A stretch of 62,000 nt of DNA from Symbiodinium natans (GCA_905221605.1 CAJNDS010002831.1:1-62000); one strand, 5' to 3'. Shown: positions 32,701-43,415, numbered from the stretch's first letter. The notes: a model not told the origin generated them from the letters alone. Numbers and translations are program-made.

Positions 32701-35209
32701 TATAGGGCGCCTTTCGAGAGAGCTTGTCGTAGAGAGGGCTTGCAGTTTGTGGTTTAGGGTTTGGGGTTACGCTTTCTTTTGACACTAATTAAAAAAAGGG
32801 TTCATAGGTTTTGTAGCGCCCCCCCGACAATTGTCGACCGCTTCCTGTGGAGGTGAAGTCCACGCTCCCGATCCTCGCCGGGCGCCGTGATGCCGCGGCC
32901 TTCTCCGCGACGTGCACGCTGCTTGGGGCTGCCTTATCTGGGTCCTTGTTGGTTGTTTTTTAGCATGTTTGTCCGATGAATTTCCCAATAAGGAAGAAGA
33001 AAAAGATAACTTTTGAAAACTTTAACTTTTGAAGATAACCCCAACAACAAGGAAGCAGTTCTAGGGCTCTGAGGGCTGAGGGGAGTGGTTTGAAACCACG
33101 ATTGTCGTAGTTATGATCGCAAGGAAAACGATGTCAAATACGAGTGACTAGCAGTAATGGTAGTCGTGGTAATGGGAGACATATGGTAGTCATGGTAATA
33201 GCAGTTCTTATACCCAAGCAGTGTTTGCAGTCCGGAAATAGAATTTCGTACACAATGAGTCAAAAAAGTGTGTGCCCATAACCGGCGTGCCGCACAATTA
33301 ACCCCCGACAAACGCTACCCCACTCCGTCTTGCATCTGTTTGCCGCGGATTGCTTGCTGAGGAGGAGGGAAATCCTAAGTTCTTTTGGTTGCAAACGCCG
33401 GTGTTGTGGGGAGTGGCGGTGTGGAGTAGTGTGGAGGATTGGATGTTGGGGTTTCGGGTTCAGGCCCTCCCCCCTCCTTTCACTGAGCCTCAAGACCTGG
33501 AAAGCCAGAAGCCTAAAGGCCCTGCCTGAAGGCCTCATAAAGCCCTTCAATCCCTAAGGCCCTCATCGCCAAAAACCACAACAAGCACACCAACAAAGAA
33601 CCCCTGAAGGCCTGCTCGAAGGCCCGAGAATCGGCCCCCGGGTTTAGGGTTTAGGGTTTAGGGTTTAGGGTTTAGGGTGAAAAAATCCGAGGCAGCACTG
33701 CTTCGCCGAGAGCCACCTTTTCTGGAGCGTGCAGATGCAGAGCGGGCCTGATGCTGGCTGGAGCCTTCCAAGTTTGGAGTTGAGAAGGGGTTTAGGGTTT
33801 AGGGGGTTTAGGGTGTTTAGGGGTTTTAGGGTTTTCAGGGTTTTTAGGGTTTTTAGGGTTTTTAGGGTTTATTTAGGGTTTATTTAGGGTTTATTTGAAG
33901 GTTCGGAGTTTGTCAAGGGTTTAGGGGTTTTAGGGTTTAGGGGGGGTTCTCGGCCCTAAATCCAATCTAGGGTTGTCTTGGCCGGCTCTGTTGCGTTGCG
34001 GGGCTGACTACTTCTTTCAGGTTCTGATCGTTAAGCCCTAAACCCTAAACCCTAAATTTTAAGGGCCCCAGCAAAGACATCGTCTATAAGACCTCAACGC
34101 ATACGGAAATGTCTGGAGCGCCAAATGTAAGGCCCTAAAAAGCCCAGGCCGCCTGAAAGAGGGCTTTGAGGGGCGTGTTCTTGGGGAGCGATCGGGGTTT
34201 AGGGTTTAGGATTTAGGGCTAGGGCTCGGGTTTAGGATTTAGGGTTTAGGGGCTCGGGTTTAGGGTTTGGGTTTAGGGTTTAGGGTTTAGGGTCTTGGGG
34301 GGGTTGCGAAAAGGAGTCTGGAGCGGCTGGCTCGCAGCTGGCTCGAAGCAGGGGAGTCCCGAGACTTGGCTCCCAGAGTGGTTCGTTCAAGCCGATAAGA
34401 GTCTTTTAAAGCAGCAGGGTTTAGGGTTTGAGGTTTAGGGGACTATTCTTTGAGGGGTGAACACGAGTTTCGCCTCTTCAGTAAATTTGGTGATGCCCGG
34501 CGCCAGACCTGGATGCAAAAGGTTTAGGGTCCTAAACTCTTAAACCCTGGATCGGGCATTGCGGCATGAGTGCAAGAGCCTTTCTGTTAAGTACCAACCT
34601 CGCCCCTTCTTGTACGCCCTGAAAGAAGTTCTGCTACAACTCCTAAGTTGCCCGACTAATTGGCCGTTCTTATCAAACGGGCCCCAAAGTTAGGTCTGTG
34701 AGTGTTTTCCTCTGTGGCCGCGGCGCTTGGCGACCTTCCCTGCGTTCACCGTTTTTACTTGGAGGTTCATGGTACTTGTTAACCAATTATGACTGTACTT
34801 AGAACTGTACTTATAACCATATAAGGGCACTGAAGGGGCTTATAAGTGGGCCATAAGTACATAATAAGTACCATGAGCCTACAAGTAGCAACCCGAAGAA
34901 AGAGGCCGTTGGGTTCACGTACGCTTGCAAAGGATCTTCATCTGCCAAGACAACGGGGATTGTTCTCTTAGCCGCGGGCGGCCTCGCGAGCCGACAGGCT
35001 ATAGAGGTACACGGAGGAAGGATGGCTGAGGGCCTGAACTTTCTTTAAGGGTCACCGGTTTAGGGTTTAGGGTTTAGGGTTTAGGGTTTAGGGTTTAGGG
35101 GGAAGTAGTCTGGTCTTTCTTCGGCCCCTTCCTATGCTTAAGGTACTTCAAGCCACGTCCTCCTCGAGGCCTGCTCGGATCCCAACTGCTTCTTGGCAGA
35201 CGCCTCCAG
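22568..35209 (+). CDS. Secreted Notum/pectin-acetylesterase-type carboxylesterase, many exons
   Basis: The gene resembles the Notum/pectinacetylesterase group of alpha/beta-hydrolases, which remove acyl or acetyl groups outside the cell. Exons 22568-22706, 23088-23156, 23611-23661, 27330-27385, 27792-27867, 28390-28468, 29519-29600 and about 29858-29965 join in phase. They encode a signal peptide (MAAVRFLPSLLRLLRLLALQ), then ARCNDGSDPGFY, VWLEGGG, a Cys pair (DCGTQAAC), NPFFAAATHVFVPYC, FFHGERIISAVFSEL, GGCSAGG with the nucleophile Ser (about residue 174), NLDRV and GLLDAAWW, in family order. After a gap where I miss one exon come 30924-31001 (CLFGLHFAPYVRTPFL), 31156-31268 (FDWTKYF, candidate catalytic Asp), 32853-32920 (AAAFSATCTL) and 34072-34126 (KDIVYKTSTHTEMSGAPN). 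A Cys-rich tail (HVLLEACSDPNC, 35143-35209) has an unproven join. Donors include GT, several GC and one GA. The position of the usual catalytic His is Lys in this model. Intron 3 contains other genes. Confidence 0.72.
24001..24895 (+). CDS. Multi-pass membrane protein, tandem copy 1
   Basis: Exon 24001-24618 begins after CTCAG with G then ATG (MGIANDAPVPPRFMVVMADW) and encodes about 206 residues. Hydrophobic segments lie near 20-40, 53-74, 84-104, 136-150 and 161-181. The second exon, 24691-24895, joins in phase through a 72-bp GT-AG intron (GTGACT to TCCAAG) and adds a further segment (WVHIFQVIGATILTAGGIIF) and a polar tail. Without the splice, a TGA directly follows the first exon. The AG one base before ATG may be a cis acceptor or a spliced-leader acceptor. 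I do not recognise the family. The gene lies in intron 3 of the esterase gene, on the same strand, with copy 2 1,560 bp downstream. Confidence 0.65.
25561..26499 (+). CDS. Multi-pass membrane protein, tandem copy 2
   Basis: Exon 25561-26178 is nearly identical in DNA to copy 1 (offset 1,560 bp). Most changes cluster in the luminal-type loop around residues 120-150 and near the exon end (YEDFKAPTELYEQPT). Exon 26337-26499 follows a 158-bp GT-AG intron (GTGACT to TCCAAG) and encodes FAWTWIHIFQVIGAIFLTLG and an acidic tail ASDEDYESSDVSA ending at TGA. The tail differs completely from that of copy 1. The intron carries a small TATATACATGTATG tract. Function unknown; probably an integral membrane protein with about six spans. 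Confidence 0.68.
26935..27196 (-). CDS. Possible antisense terminal exon with membrane anchor
   Basis: On the minus strand, a TTGTAG acceptor at about 27197 opens a frame reading LSQEVQRNLTLIIAVGVLAP, then LFFIVFGALLWYSG, then a basic stop-transfer segment CKKRKEELRKR and a polar tail to a stop at 26935. One hydrophobic span of about 22 residues followed by Lys/Arg is typical of a single-pass membrane anchor. The base composition of 27050-27190 is clearly more AT-rich than its neighbours. Upstream exons on that strand were not found, so this could be a fragment. It lies inside intron 3 of the esterase gene. Confidence 0.35.
29675..29703. repeat. Poly-C run of about 29 bases
   Basis: Uninterrupted C run in the intron between the esterase exons 29519-29600 and 29858. 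A second run of about 13 C followed by 12 A (29818-29842) lies directly upstream of the exon 29858 acceptor. Its length should be treated as approximate. Confidence 0.95.
31625..31945. repeat. Degenerate tandem GCTTGCCACCCAGCATCTCC repeats
   Basis: Five or six degenerate copies, spaced 50-65 bp, of a motif like TTGCCACCCAGCATxTCCTTT separated by TTTAGGG-like spacers. They lie within an intron of the esterase gene. The reverse-complement motif occurs at about 32255-32330 (GGAGATAGCTGGGCGGCAAGC). Confidence 0.75.
33640..33960. repeat. TTTAGGG telomere-like arrays in an esterase intron
   Basis: A clean block (33640-33679) and a long degenerate block (33788-33960) with TTTTTAGGG and TTTATTTAGGG variants. 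Opposed CCCTAAA units lie at 34033-34055, just before the exon at 34072. Confidence 0.9.
34190..34300. repeat. TTTAGGG telomere-like array
   Basis: Degenerate array after the esterase exon 34072-34126. A further clean block of about six units lies at 35057-35101, upstream of the possible last exon. Confidence 0.9.
34756..34888. mobile_element. Miniature inverted-repeat element, family 1, copy C
   Basis: About 133 bp with left end TACTTGGAGGTTCATGGTACTT and right end AAGTACCATGAGCCTACAAGTAG. The interior, TATGACTGTACTTAGAACTG followed by GGGCACTGAAGGGGCTTATAAG, is closely related to copy A. It lies in an intron of the esterase gene. Confidence 0.85.
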
Positions 35210-35249
35210 GTGCTGTTGGCATGCTGCCGAAGCACAAAAGGCTTTGTGA

Positions 35250-38200
35250 AAGGTTTTGTTGCTTTTTCTCTCCCGGATCTTCCGCGCTGTCTTGTCTGGC
35301 TGCAAGTCGGCCTTTACGCAGTTAGTTACCTCTAGAAGCTAAGTCTAGACATCCCTAGGCCCTTTTTGGTACAACAGCTAATTCTCAAGAAAAACAACGA
35401 GAAGTCGTCCCAAGGCTCCCGCGGCTGCCCCTTCGAGCCTTCGTTACTTGACACCGTGCTCTTCGCGTGCCTTCTCCTCACGCTGCTTGCGTGCTGCGCC
35501 TGCGGAGCGCAAAAAGCCCCCCTGCCCCCCCCTGCCCGCCCCTCTTTTTGTTGGATGACTAGGAACAGAGGCTTCGATCTGCAGGAGATTTTGGGTGCTC
35601 GTGATATTCGGGGGGTGAAGGCCTGATATGGGAAACCGGAAAACCTGCAGAGAGACGCCGTGACGAGGCACTTTCCTGCTCGTGCGACGGCGGGGTTGGC
35701 TCCTGGCGCGATGTCGGCGCAAGCCCGGCGAACCCATACCTGCGCAGATACTCGGTGCAAGCTACGACTCCAATGACTCCTGAGAAGAGGCCTCTCGCTT
35801 GGATGCGCTGTTTCAGAGTGTTTCCGAGCATCGGGGGGGATTGAATCAGGGCTAGTCGGACAAGCCACAATACAGATCAGCGCACGAGGCGTTAGTCGTT
35901 TGCGGATACATACTCGTAGATGCTTCCACCAACGCCAATACAATCGGATATATTGGGAACCAGCGACAGACATGGACAGAGCCTGGCGAGCTTTGTTGAA
36001 ACCCTCATTGTTTCTTGAAAAACCCCTAGCAACCCGGATCAAATTTAGATGTCGTTCTAGGGTTTTGAGGGTTCATGGCAGGAAAGGCATGTGAAGGCAT
36101 GTCAGGTGATGAGCTTCTAAGGTGATGCCTAAACAAGTCATGGCAGAAAAATGCAATTGCTGCAGCCGGCTCGCTCATCCTCATTTGCATTTCTTCAAGA
36201 ACTGCATTGTCTCAGCTTCCCCGCTATGTTGTGCTCTGAGAGCCTATCGGAACTCTCGAAAAATGCGGGTCAGCACTTGCCTTGCTCCAGCTTTTTGGAA
36301 ACCTTGTGGGAAAAATTCGTCCTCGGACATGATCGCCCCCTTTTTGTTTTTGAGAGGGCGCTCCACGCTGCCAGTGTTGACAGTGTGGAATCTCCTTTGC
36401 ACACCTAAGAGGCAAGTCATGCTTGCTGTTTCTAGTGTGGGATAACCCCCCCCCCCCCCCGCCGACATATGAATATGGCAAAGATAGGTCAGATTGGTGC
36501 CCACCAGTATCGACACATCCCACAGCCTTGAACATGGGAGGTGGGCGCGCCCTCATCTAAGTTCCCCTGGAGCACATTCTGGCCCTAAAGGGAATGCCGC
36601 TGTTGACGTCGAACTTTTGCTCGAAGCTTTAAAAAGCCGGGTCTTCTGGCAGATCAAGGCGCCTTGTACAGAGAAGAGCCGTTCTATCAACGGCTTTCCC
36701 AAAACCGGCTCTCCCCAAAAGAGGGCGCCCGAATTTGGAACACCCCCGCCATGTGATGACCTCCACTTGTACAGGGCTTTTGAGGCGCGCACGCGGTGCA
36801 CAAAGTTGTGGCAATTTTGTGTGGTGCGAGCACTGCAGAAAAGCGGGCGTCATGGCTTGGGGGAGGGGGCTTTTGTAGGGTTTAGGGTTAGGGTTAGGGA
36901 TTAGGTTATTTTACGCTTGACTGAAGCCCTATAAAGGCCCAAGATTCCCCGAAATCGCTGAAGCACCAAGTCCCCAAAAGGCTTCAGCCAAAGCTTCTCA
37001 CATGTGGGTGCCGACATGCACATGCCATGTGCGTGCAGGTGTGTTCACAACTGCTTTTGGGGTCCCCACCCACAACTCAAACCCAAAACCCTAGCCTAGA
37101 CTGAATATCGCCGACAGTCCTGCGATCCGGTTCACCCAGCTATGAAGGAGCCCCAAGCAAACACAAACTCGAATACCCAAAGCCTACTCCCCCTGCCTTT
37201 TCCAAAGCTAGCATGGAGGGACAGGGGCTTTTGGACCAATATGAACCCTCACTCATCTACTGTACGTCTTTCGTTCTGCAGTGTGACCTGCAGTTCAGCT
37301 GGTCTGCTTGGCGGGTGGCCCAAAAACCCCGAAACCACTGAAACCACCTCCAAATAAGCTCAAACCCCCTCAACCCTAATCCCCAAAAGAAACCGCGACT
37401 GAGCCTCGAGGTCCAAAGACGCCGAGGCGGGCGAGCTTCGGCTTTCAAAGGGGCTTGCATCGAGCTTAAAGGGCTTTGGGTGGCCTTGGGGCCATCAGAA
37501 CTCCTAAAGGAACGGCTCGCCCAATATCCCCTCCTATGGGCTCCTATCAGGAGTTGTTAGGTGTGTCTGCCCCTTCTTTCAACAATGCCTTGGGCTCTCT
37601 GACAGCGCGGCTCAAGGTCCCGGCCCGAGCTCCCAAAGGGAGTTCGGGGGGGTGGGGGGGGTGCTTAGAGCGCCTAGAATTTTAGGCCCACAAAGACCTA
37701 AGGCCAAAACCGGAAGCAAGGCGCCCACAGCCTTGCTTAAGCCTCTTCAAGGACACCGACGGCTTCAAGACCCCCACCCTTTAAGCATCTTGGTGCCATC
37801 GTGTCGTGGCCTTGGGCCTTGAGACGCGCCCGTGCCGCGCGGCAGCCCCTGCGGCGCTTGCTCGGTGCCCGGCCCTCGACATGGCCCGCTTGGGGTTCTG
37901 GGCATTGCTGAGGGAATCTGAGGGACCTGAGGGAACTGCTCAGTCAGATTTTTGGGACGGGGGCCAAGGGTGCGCTGTCTTGACCGAATTTGCGACTGGC
38001 TGACTAGACAGAGCTGTGGTGGCCTCCTCCAAACTAAGGGCTACAGGGCTTTTTCTGTGAGACCTCTCCACTGTCACCCTGAGGCGAACCCGTTAACGAA
38101 GATGAGCTCCAACGGGAAGGCCCATTATCCCGGTGTTGCACCACGGAAGTCCAGATTGAGGTACTCCATTTAGTCCCCTAAAAACACCTTCTTTCACTAG

Positions 38201-38364
38201 GTTGAGGATGCCTTTCTTGTAATTGTAGCTTGTTATTTGGGGTGGGGGGGGATGCTCGAGTTTTGTTCCGTTTCCCCAAAATGACGTCGGGATACAATAC
38301 ATATTACTATATGATATGTCTATACAACCATATCACTATACTACATGACGATTACTGTACTTTG
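35250..38364. other. No supported gene; scattered weak frames
   Basis: Open frames on both strands overlap and lack matching splice phases or recognisable protein character. A poly-C run lies near 36447-36460 and a short TTAGGG tract at 36878-36900. I see no RNA gene. Exons could be missed here because short exons without family similarity cannot be told from background by eye. Confidence 0.45.
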
Positions 38365-38515
38365 TATATAATATATATATATATATATGTATGCATGTAT
38401 GTATGTATGTATGTATGTATGTATGTACGTATGTATGTATGTATGTATGTATGTGTATATATATATATACATATACATAAATACATACATACATATACAT
38501 ACATGTATATACCCA
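38365..38515. repeat. TATG/CATA and TA microsatellites
   Basis: About twenty TATG units followed by TA and CATA units. Open frames here are low-complexity artefacts (Tyr/Met/Cys/Val or Ile/His/Tyr/Thr). Confidence 0.95.
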
Positions 38516-38520
38516 CCGAG

Positions 38521-38634
38521 GCTCAATCCGACAACATCCGGAGCCCCGAGCCCCAAAACGCCAGGCTCGTGGCGATGATCCCGCCGTCGTTCGGGGCCCG
38601 GCACATTCGGCGTGTGGAAATCGTGATGTCATGA
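38521..38634 (+). CDS. Possible terminal exon, unknown gene
   Basis: After an ACCGAG acceptor it reads AQSDNIRSPEPQNARLVAMI, then PPSFGARHIRRVEIVMS and a TGA at 38632-38634. It starts exactly where the microsatellite ends and has balanced composition. Not recognised. The DNA from 38635 to 39166 shows no supported gene. Confidence 0.4.
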   Translation, partial: AQSDNIRSPEPQNARLVAMIPPSFGARHIRRVEIVMS

Positions 38635-39166
38635 GTTTTGTAAGCGTATTCGTTGTGAGGTTATTATGTGAATACACATTTTTTTTGCTGCTGTATGGCG
38701 ACTAGCGCAGTCATGAAGTTGTATGACTGTTTCAGATTCTGATGCCATGTGGGGAGATTTTGTAGGAGCCAAGGGATGGAGACTTCGATGCGCCCCAGCC
38801 ACCCTGAGCTTGGGATCAAAACGCCCCATAACCTTCTGAGAAACCCTAAACCTTCGCCCCTGAACCCCTCGAGCCCTTGGAGGCTTCCATCGCAAAAAGC
38901 CCTCGGCCTTCCCCTCCCAAAGAGGTGCAGTCCTCACACATCGTGCTGAGCGTCGCGAGCTGGCTGCGCCCTTAGAGCCGACGGGTCTTCCCCCCCGACT
39001 TTCTCAGATGGGCTCCTGCCTGCTAGAGCAAGCATGTCCCCTAGAAGAAGTGCAGAGGCCCCCAAAAAAGCATGAAAGGGGCCCCACTGACCGTCTTCTC
39101 CGGTGCTGGCCGGGGTGAATCTCCTCCCTCCCCCCCTCTCCCCTCCCCCCTCCCCTGTGGCCGTAG

Positions 39167-39217
39167 GTGCGCCTGCTCCGTGGGCATGATGGCCGCTTTT
39201 ATTGCACTGAAGGAAGG
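39167..39217 (+). CDS. Short exon with strong polypyrimidine acceptor
   Basis: A 45-bp C/T tract ending CCGTAG precedes an exon reading CACSVGMMAAFIALKE in one frame. A GC donor leads into poly-G and a TTTAGGG array (39229-39268). The acceptor is the strongest in the window, but the exon is short and the frame is unproven. Confidence 0.35.
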
Positions 39218-40425
39218 GCGGGGGGGGTTTAGGGTTTAGGGTTTAGGGTTTAGGGTTTAGGGTTTAGGAAATGGCGGGGGAAGGGACAGCTCCATGGAGG
39301 TTTCTATGAGCAGATCTGCATGCGGGCAAGCAGCGAAAGCTGGTGGCCTCTCTCCTCAACCCTTATTGCCCAATTGCACCCTAGAAGCCCCCCAGAGGCA
39401 TGCTTACATGAAGCCATGTTGATTGCAATCTTCCTTCCCCAGCCATTTTAAAGGCAGCCCAGTGGCACTCTTGCTCCCGAACTGCCTGGGGTCTACACTG
39501 TCTAGGGGCAGCAGATTAGGAATCTCGGTGTGTGGCCTTTTTGCTACAACAGGGGGGGGGTCTGTCCAGGGTCGAGGGCGAAATTTGCAGCCGCAGTCTC
39601 TTATTGTGAAGTGGTGCTTTCTGTCCCTCTTGACATGTTCGCGGCAAGTGCAACACTCCAATCTGCCACTTGCAGTATATGATAGGGCCGGAGCGTTTTC
39701 TATATCAGTCTCCTCAGGTCTTCAATAAGATGGCCGTGGCGCGGTTCCCGGCGGAGTGCCTTTGGCAGCCTTATCTCCCCCAGGTACTTTGAGCCCTCCG
39801 CAAACGGTCCCTATTCTGCAGCAAAAATCGTTGCAACCACCTGTTATTACAGACCTTACGGAGTTTCTGAAGCCATGAAAGCTTCCACCCGATGAAAAAG
39901 CCTGGTTTCCTATCCCAGGAGTGACTAGGCCCTCCCGTGCCCAAATCGCATTTGAGGTCCTTAAGTCTTTAAGCTTCATCTCCATGGTTGACCAAGTTCA
40001 AATCACTTGCGATTCTGCCCTGGACCCTATACAGCCTAAACCCCGGTCAGTTCATATGGGGGCTTACGATAATAGGGGCACCTTATCGGGGTCCTTATGA
40101 TCAGGGTGTCCTATTATTTGGGGGGTCTTTTTATTAGAGGGCGGTGCGCTGTGGGGCCTGTGTTTTTTTTGGTGTTTTTGCAGTGCACAAGTGTTTATAA
40201 AGCAGGTGTGCATGCACATGACACTCTGTATCCTGGATACTTTATATTTACGAGCACGCGCGCATACACAGGATAATAATTCATCCCAGAGACTCCATTC
40301 GTAGACCATACCTTGGCTGCCAGCAGAGTAAAACGAAAAAACAAAAAGCTTTCCACGACTGTGGATACGTAACAGCAAGTGCGCTTTTTTCGGTGTCGCC
40401 AACCACTGATGAAGGGCATGCTCGG

Positions 40426-40815
40426 CTACAGGGCTCCATCCTCCATTGAGACCCGTGGGCAAGTTGAACTTTTTTGCAAGTAGCACACGTGCGATAGTAA
40501 CTGCCGCGATGTGATGCTCTGCTTGGTTTCGTGGGTAACGAGTGTTCCATCTGTGATCTTCGCAATGATATCGGCGAGCCTTGGCATTTCCATAGTATTG
40601 TTGGGCACAGTGGGTGACGCGGAAGATTGAGAGAAGGACGTAGGTGGTTGTGCTGAACCACTGGCCATACTCAAGTTGGTAACCTCAAGCCTGCACACAC
40701 CGCCCTCCACATGGAGGAATCCAGCTACCGGCGCCGAGCGCTTCATATCTAGGCCGCAATATACTACACAGAAACTGTTCGAATCTAAGCCGAAATACTC
40801 GTCATAGCATTTCAT
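40426..40815 (-). CDS. Antisense open frame, unknown
   Basis: A minus-strand frame starting MKCYDEYFGLDSNSFCVVYC and continuing through MEMPRLADIIAKITDGTLVT is 129 residues long, of balanced composition and less GC-rich than its surroundings. An overlapping frame continues the character (SRACPSSVVGDTEKS) further along the minus strand, as if a frameshift or splice joined them. It may be a mobile-element or gene remnant. No motif is diagnostic. Confidence 0.3.
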   Translation of the reverse strand: MKCYDEYFGLDSNSFCVVYCGLDMKRSAPVAGFLHVEGGVCRLEVTNLSMASGSAQPPTSFSQSSASPTVPNNTMEMPRLADIIAKITDGTLVTHETKQSITSRQLLSHVCYLQKSSTCPRVSMEDGAL

Positions 40816-41047
40816 GATTCAGCTGATAAGTATATAGTGAGCGACAATCTGTACTAGCGCGCGCACACATGCACCAAAAAGAAACTAATGCAGCCGAGAT
40901 GCTATATATTTATTATTTATATGAGGTTAAAGGTTTAGGGGTTAAGGGTTACTTACTGCGTGCTGCTCGATGGTTGCGAGCTGCTCGTTGCAATCCAGGC
41001 ACCTGGGGAGCGGGGGGGGGGGGTCTCAACAGCCCCAAGACCCTGCA

Positions 41048-41072
41048 CCCCCCCCCCCCCCCCCCCCCCCCC
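41048..41072. repeat. Poly-C run of about 25 bases
   Basis: Followed by three copies of TGCTTATAAGCAAACC (41081-41152) in A-rich spacers. The unit contains the palindrome GCTTATAAGC. Confidence 0.93.
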
Positions 41073-41201
41073 AAAAAAATCAATGCTTATAAGCAAACCA
41101 TCCAAAAAAGATCAATGCTTATAAGCAAACCATCTGCTTATAAGCAAACCCTGGCTCGACAAAAAAAAAGAACCAGAAGAAATCAAGTATGACAATCAAC
41201 C

Positions 41202-41360
41202 ACGCCCATCTAAGCTGAGTATAGTTCAACTACTTAACTTCGTCCATCCAACCTGAAACAACTGAATCTTCAAAGAAGAGCCCATCTAACCTTAATATAG
41301 TTCAACTACCTAACTTCGCCCATTCAACCTCAAACAACGGAATCTTCCACGAAGAGCGTT
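41202..41360. repeat. Two tandem copies of an ~80-bp unit
   Basis: Both copies contain GCCCATCTAA, TATAGTTCAACTAC, TTAACTTCG and AACAAC..GAATCTTC..GAAGAG blocks at about 80-bp spacing. No coding frame is shared. Confidence 0.75.
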
Positions 41361-41528
41361 AAAAAAAAACGCAGGCCCCACAGCGCACCCTTCTGTTTTA
41401 TTAGGGGTCCGCTATCTTCGTGAACCCACCATTTCAGCTCAAGGTGCTGCCTCGTGGCCTTACAGATGGCTTTCGCTTGCGCCTTCCTGCTGTGCTTCGC
41501 TCGCAGGCTGGCGGGTTGAAAGCTGCCG

Positions 41529-41645
41529 GTTTAGGGTTTAGGGATTAGGGTTTAGGGTTTGGGGTTTAGGTTTAGGGGATTAGGGGATTAGGGGTTAGGC
41601 TAGTAGGGTTTAGGGTTGAGGGTTTAAGAGGGTTAAGAGTTCAGT
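41529..41645. repeat. Degenerate TTTAGGG array
   Basis: TTTAGGG, ATTAGGG and GTTAGGG variants. The following 41650-42180 holds an AAT-rich microsatellite (41980-42075) and no supported gene. A second array is at 42184-42245. Confidence 0.85.
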
Positions 41646-42645
41646 GGAAACAGGGGTTAGGGCAGGCATTGGGGATTCCTATTCTCATTTGATGGTTGGG
41701 TTGGATTCAGTTTCAGCGTGACACCTACGTTGGTCTGAATATTGCTGGGATTGAGGTTTGAAGGTTCTTAGGTGTGTCCGATAGGACCCGGGCGGGTATG
41801 TCGGGATGCAAAAGGGGCGAAGCGGATTTTAGGGGGTTTGATTGAGGGGACGAACTTTTGGTTGTTTGGGGAGGGTCAAGACTAGAAGGGGAGTCGGTCT
41901 TATTGCCGCTGGATGCGTGCTCTCTTGCGAGAGGCGAAGGGAGCTGACAGGATTCAGCCTTCAGAGCCCCAACTCGGACTAATCATACTAATAATAATCA
42001 TAATGAGAAGAATAATAGCAAATATATTAATAATAACAAATAATAGTAGTAGTAATAATAAAAATAATAAATATATTTATAATAATGCGACAGTTTCAGG
42101 TGCGCTTCAGGCTGAAGCGCCCTTAAGCTCCTCCTCCTTGCAGCTTGCGCCCTGATCCACGTTAGCGGTTTGATTCCGAACAGGTTTTAGGGTTTAGGGG
42201 TTTAGGGTTTTAGGGTTTTGGGGTTTAGGGTTTAGGGTTTAGGTACTGGGGCTGTCGCTTTTGGCTTCGGGCCTTTCGTATCACAGGGTTCCGAGTAGGA
42301 GGGTGATTACATAAGTGTCAGGGCCACAGCCAGTATCGGCTCCACGTCATCGAAGCTTTGATTTCTGCCAAGAAAGCGTCCATTTCAACTGGCGGGGCTT
42401 GATCAAATCTCTGGGCCCTTGTTGAAAGAACCCTGAACCAGTTTCAGGAAAATTGGAATACGCTGCAATAGAGAGCCAGAAAGCTACAGGCTTGACTATG
42501 ATGGGACATCAGCTACCCGGTCCGAGTTTCCCGTCAACGAAGCTCCACGCGCGGAGGTCCATCCACATTGGCTCCTTTCGCGATGTCGCAAGGTGGTCAC
42601 TGGTGATTCCGTGCCAGCCTCGGAAAATTGAGTTCCCTTACTGTA

Positions 42646-42868
42646 AACCCTAAACCCTAAACCCTAAACCCTAAATCCTAAACCCTAAACCCTAAACCCT
42701 AAACCCTAAACGCAAAAAAACCCTAAACCCTAAACCCTAAACCCTAAACGCAAAAAAACCCTAAACCCTAAACCCTAAACCCTAAACCCTGAACCCTGAA
42801 CCCTGAACCCTGAACCCTGAACCCTGAACCCTAAACCCTAAACCCTAAACCAACCCTAAACCCCTTAC
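42646..42868. repeat. Long CCCTAAA/CCCTGAA array with CGCAAAAAAA interruptions
   Basis: About 28 units: CCCTAAA blocks, two identical interruptions (ACGCAAAAAAAC near 42711 and 42747), then a homogeneous run of CCCTGAA. The repeated interruption indicates duplication of a higher-order block of about 36 bp. Confidence 0.93.
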
Positions 42869-43226
42869 CTTGATTCAGGAGATCAGGCTCTCGGAGGCTT
42901 TTAGCTTCGGATGTCCAATGGCTTGGGGAGTTTAGAACGCGGGGGGACTTGTGGCAATGAGGTGCTTCAGCGGCATGCTGCTGACCTCGATGCATCTTGG
43001 CTGGGGATCCGTGGCATTTCGAGTTGGAAGCCTCGAGATTTTTGATTTCGCCTTCTTTTCGCAGACGCCCCAATCCAGGATCCATAAACCCACAACTTTT
43101 GGTAGAGGCGCTGCTGGGCTCTTTTGGGGAGATGGACGTGGGGGAGTTTTAAAAAATTACGGCATCTCCTCCGATTTTTGGACACATCATTGCGGAGGGA
43201 GAGCGTAGGGGGATGGTCCAAACCCT

Positions 43227-43302
43227 TACTTGGAGGCTCATGGTACTTATTAGCCGAATAATGACTGTGTTTATATAACCCACTTATAAACCCCTTAAAG
43301 GG
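43227..43302. mobile_element. Miniature inverted-repeat element, family 1, truncated copy D
   Basis: Begins TACTTGGAGGCTCATGGTACTT and keeps interior ATGACTGTGTTTATATAACC and CCCCTTAAAGGGC, but the right terminal repeat is missing. Confidence 0.65.
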
Positions 43303-43335
43303 CTTAGGGTTTCAACCCAATCTTCGACCCCCCAG

Positions 43336-43415
43336 GTTGGCCCTCAAGGCAGCGCCCATGTCCCTCCTGGTGGTCCTGCGCTGCCTCTCGCCCGCGCGGG
43401 GGCTCGGAGCCTGCT
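43336..43415 (+). CDS. Exon, unknown gene
   Basis: Between a CCCCCAG acceptor and a consensus GTGAGT donor, it reads LALKAAPMSLLVVLRCLSPA, then RGLGAC. It may be a first coding exon with a signal-anchor-like hydrophobic stretch starting at an internal ATG. It lies about 290 bp upstream of the next gene on the same strand, and the two could be parts of one transcript. Confidence 0.45.

Noticed and set aside
35332-36042. 236-residue minus-strand open frame
   Set aside because: No recognisable motif, poor complexity in parts and no splice-consistent partner.
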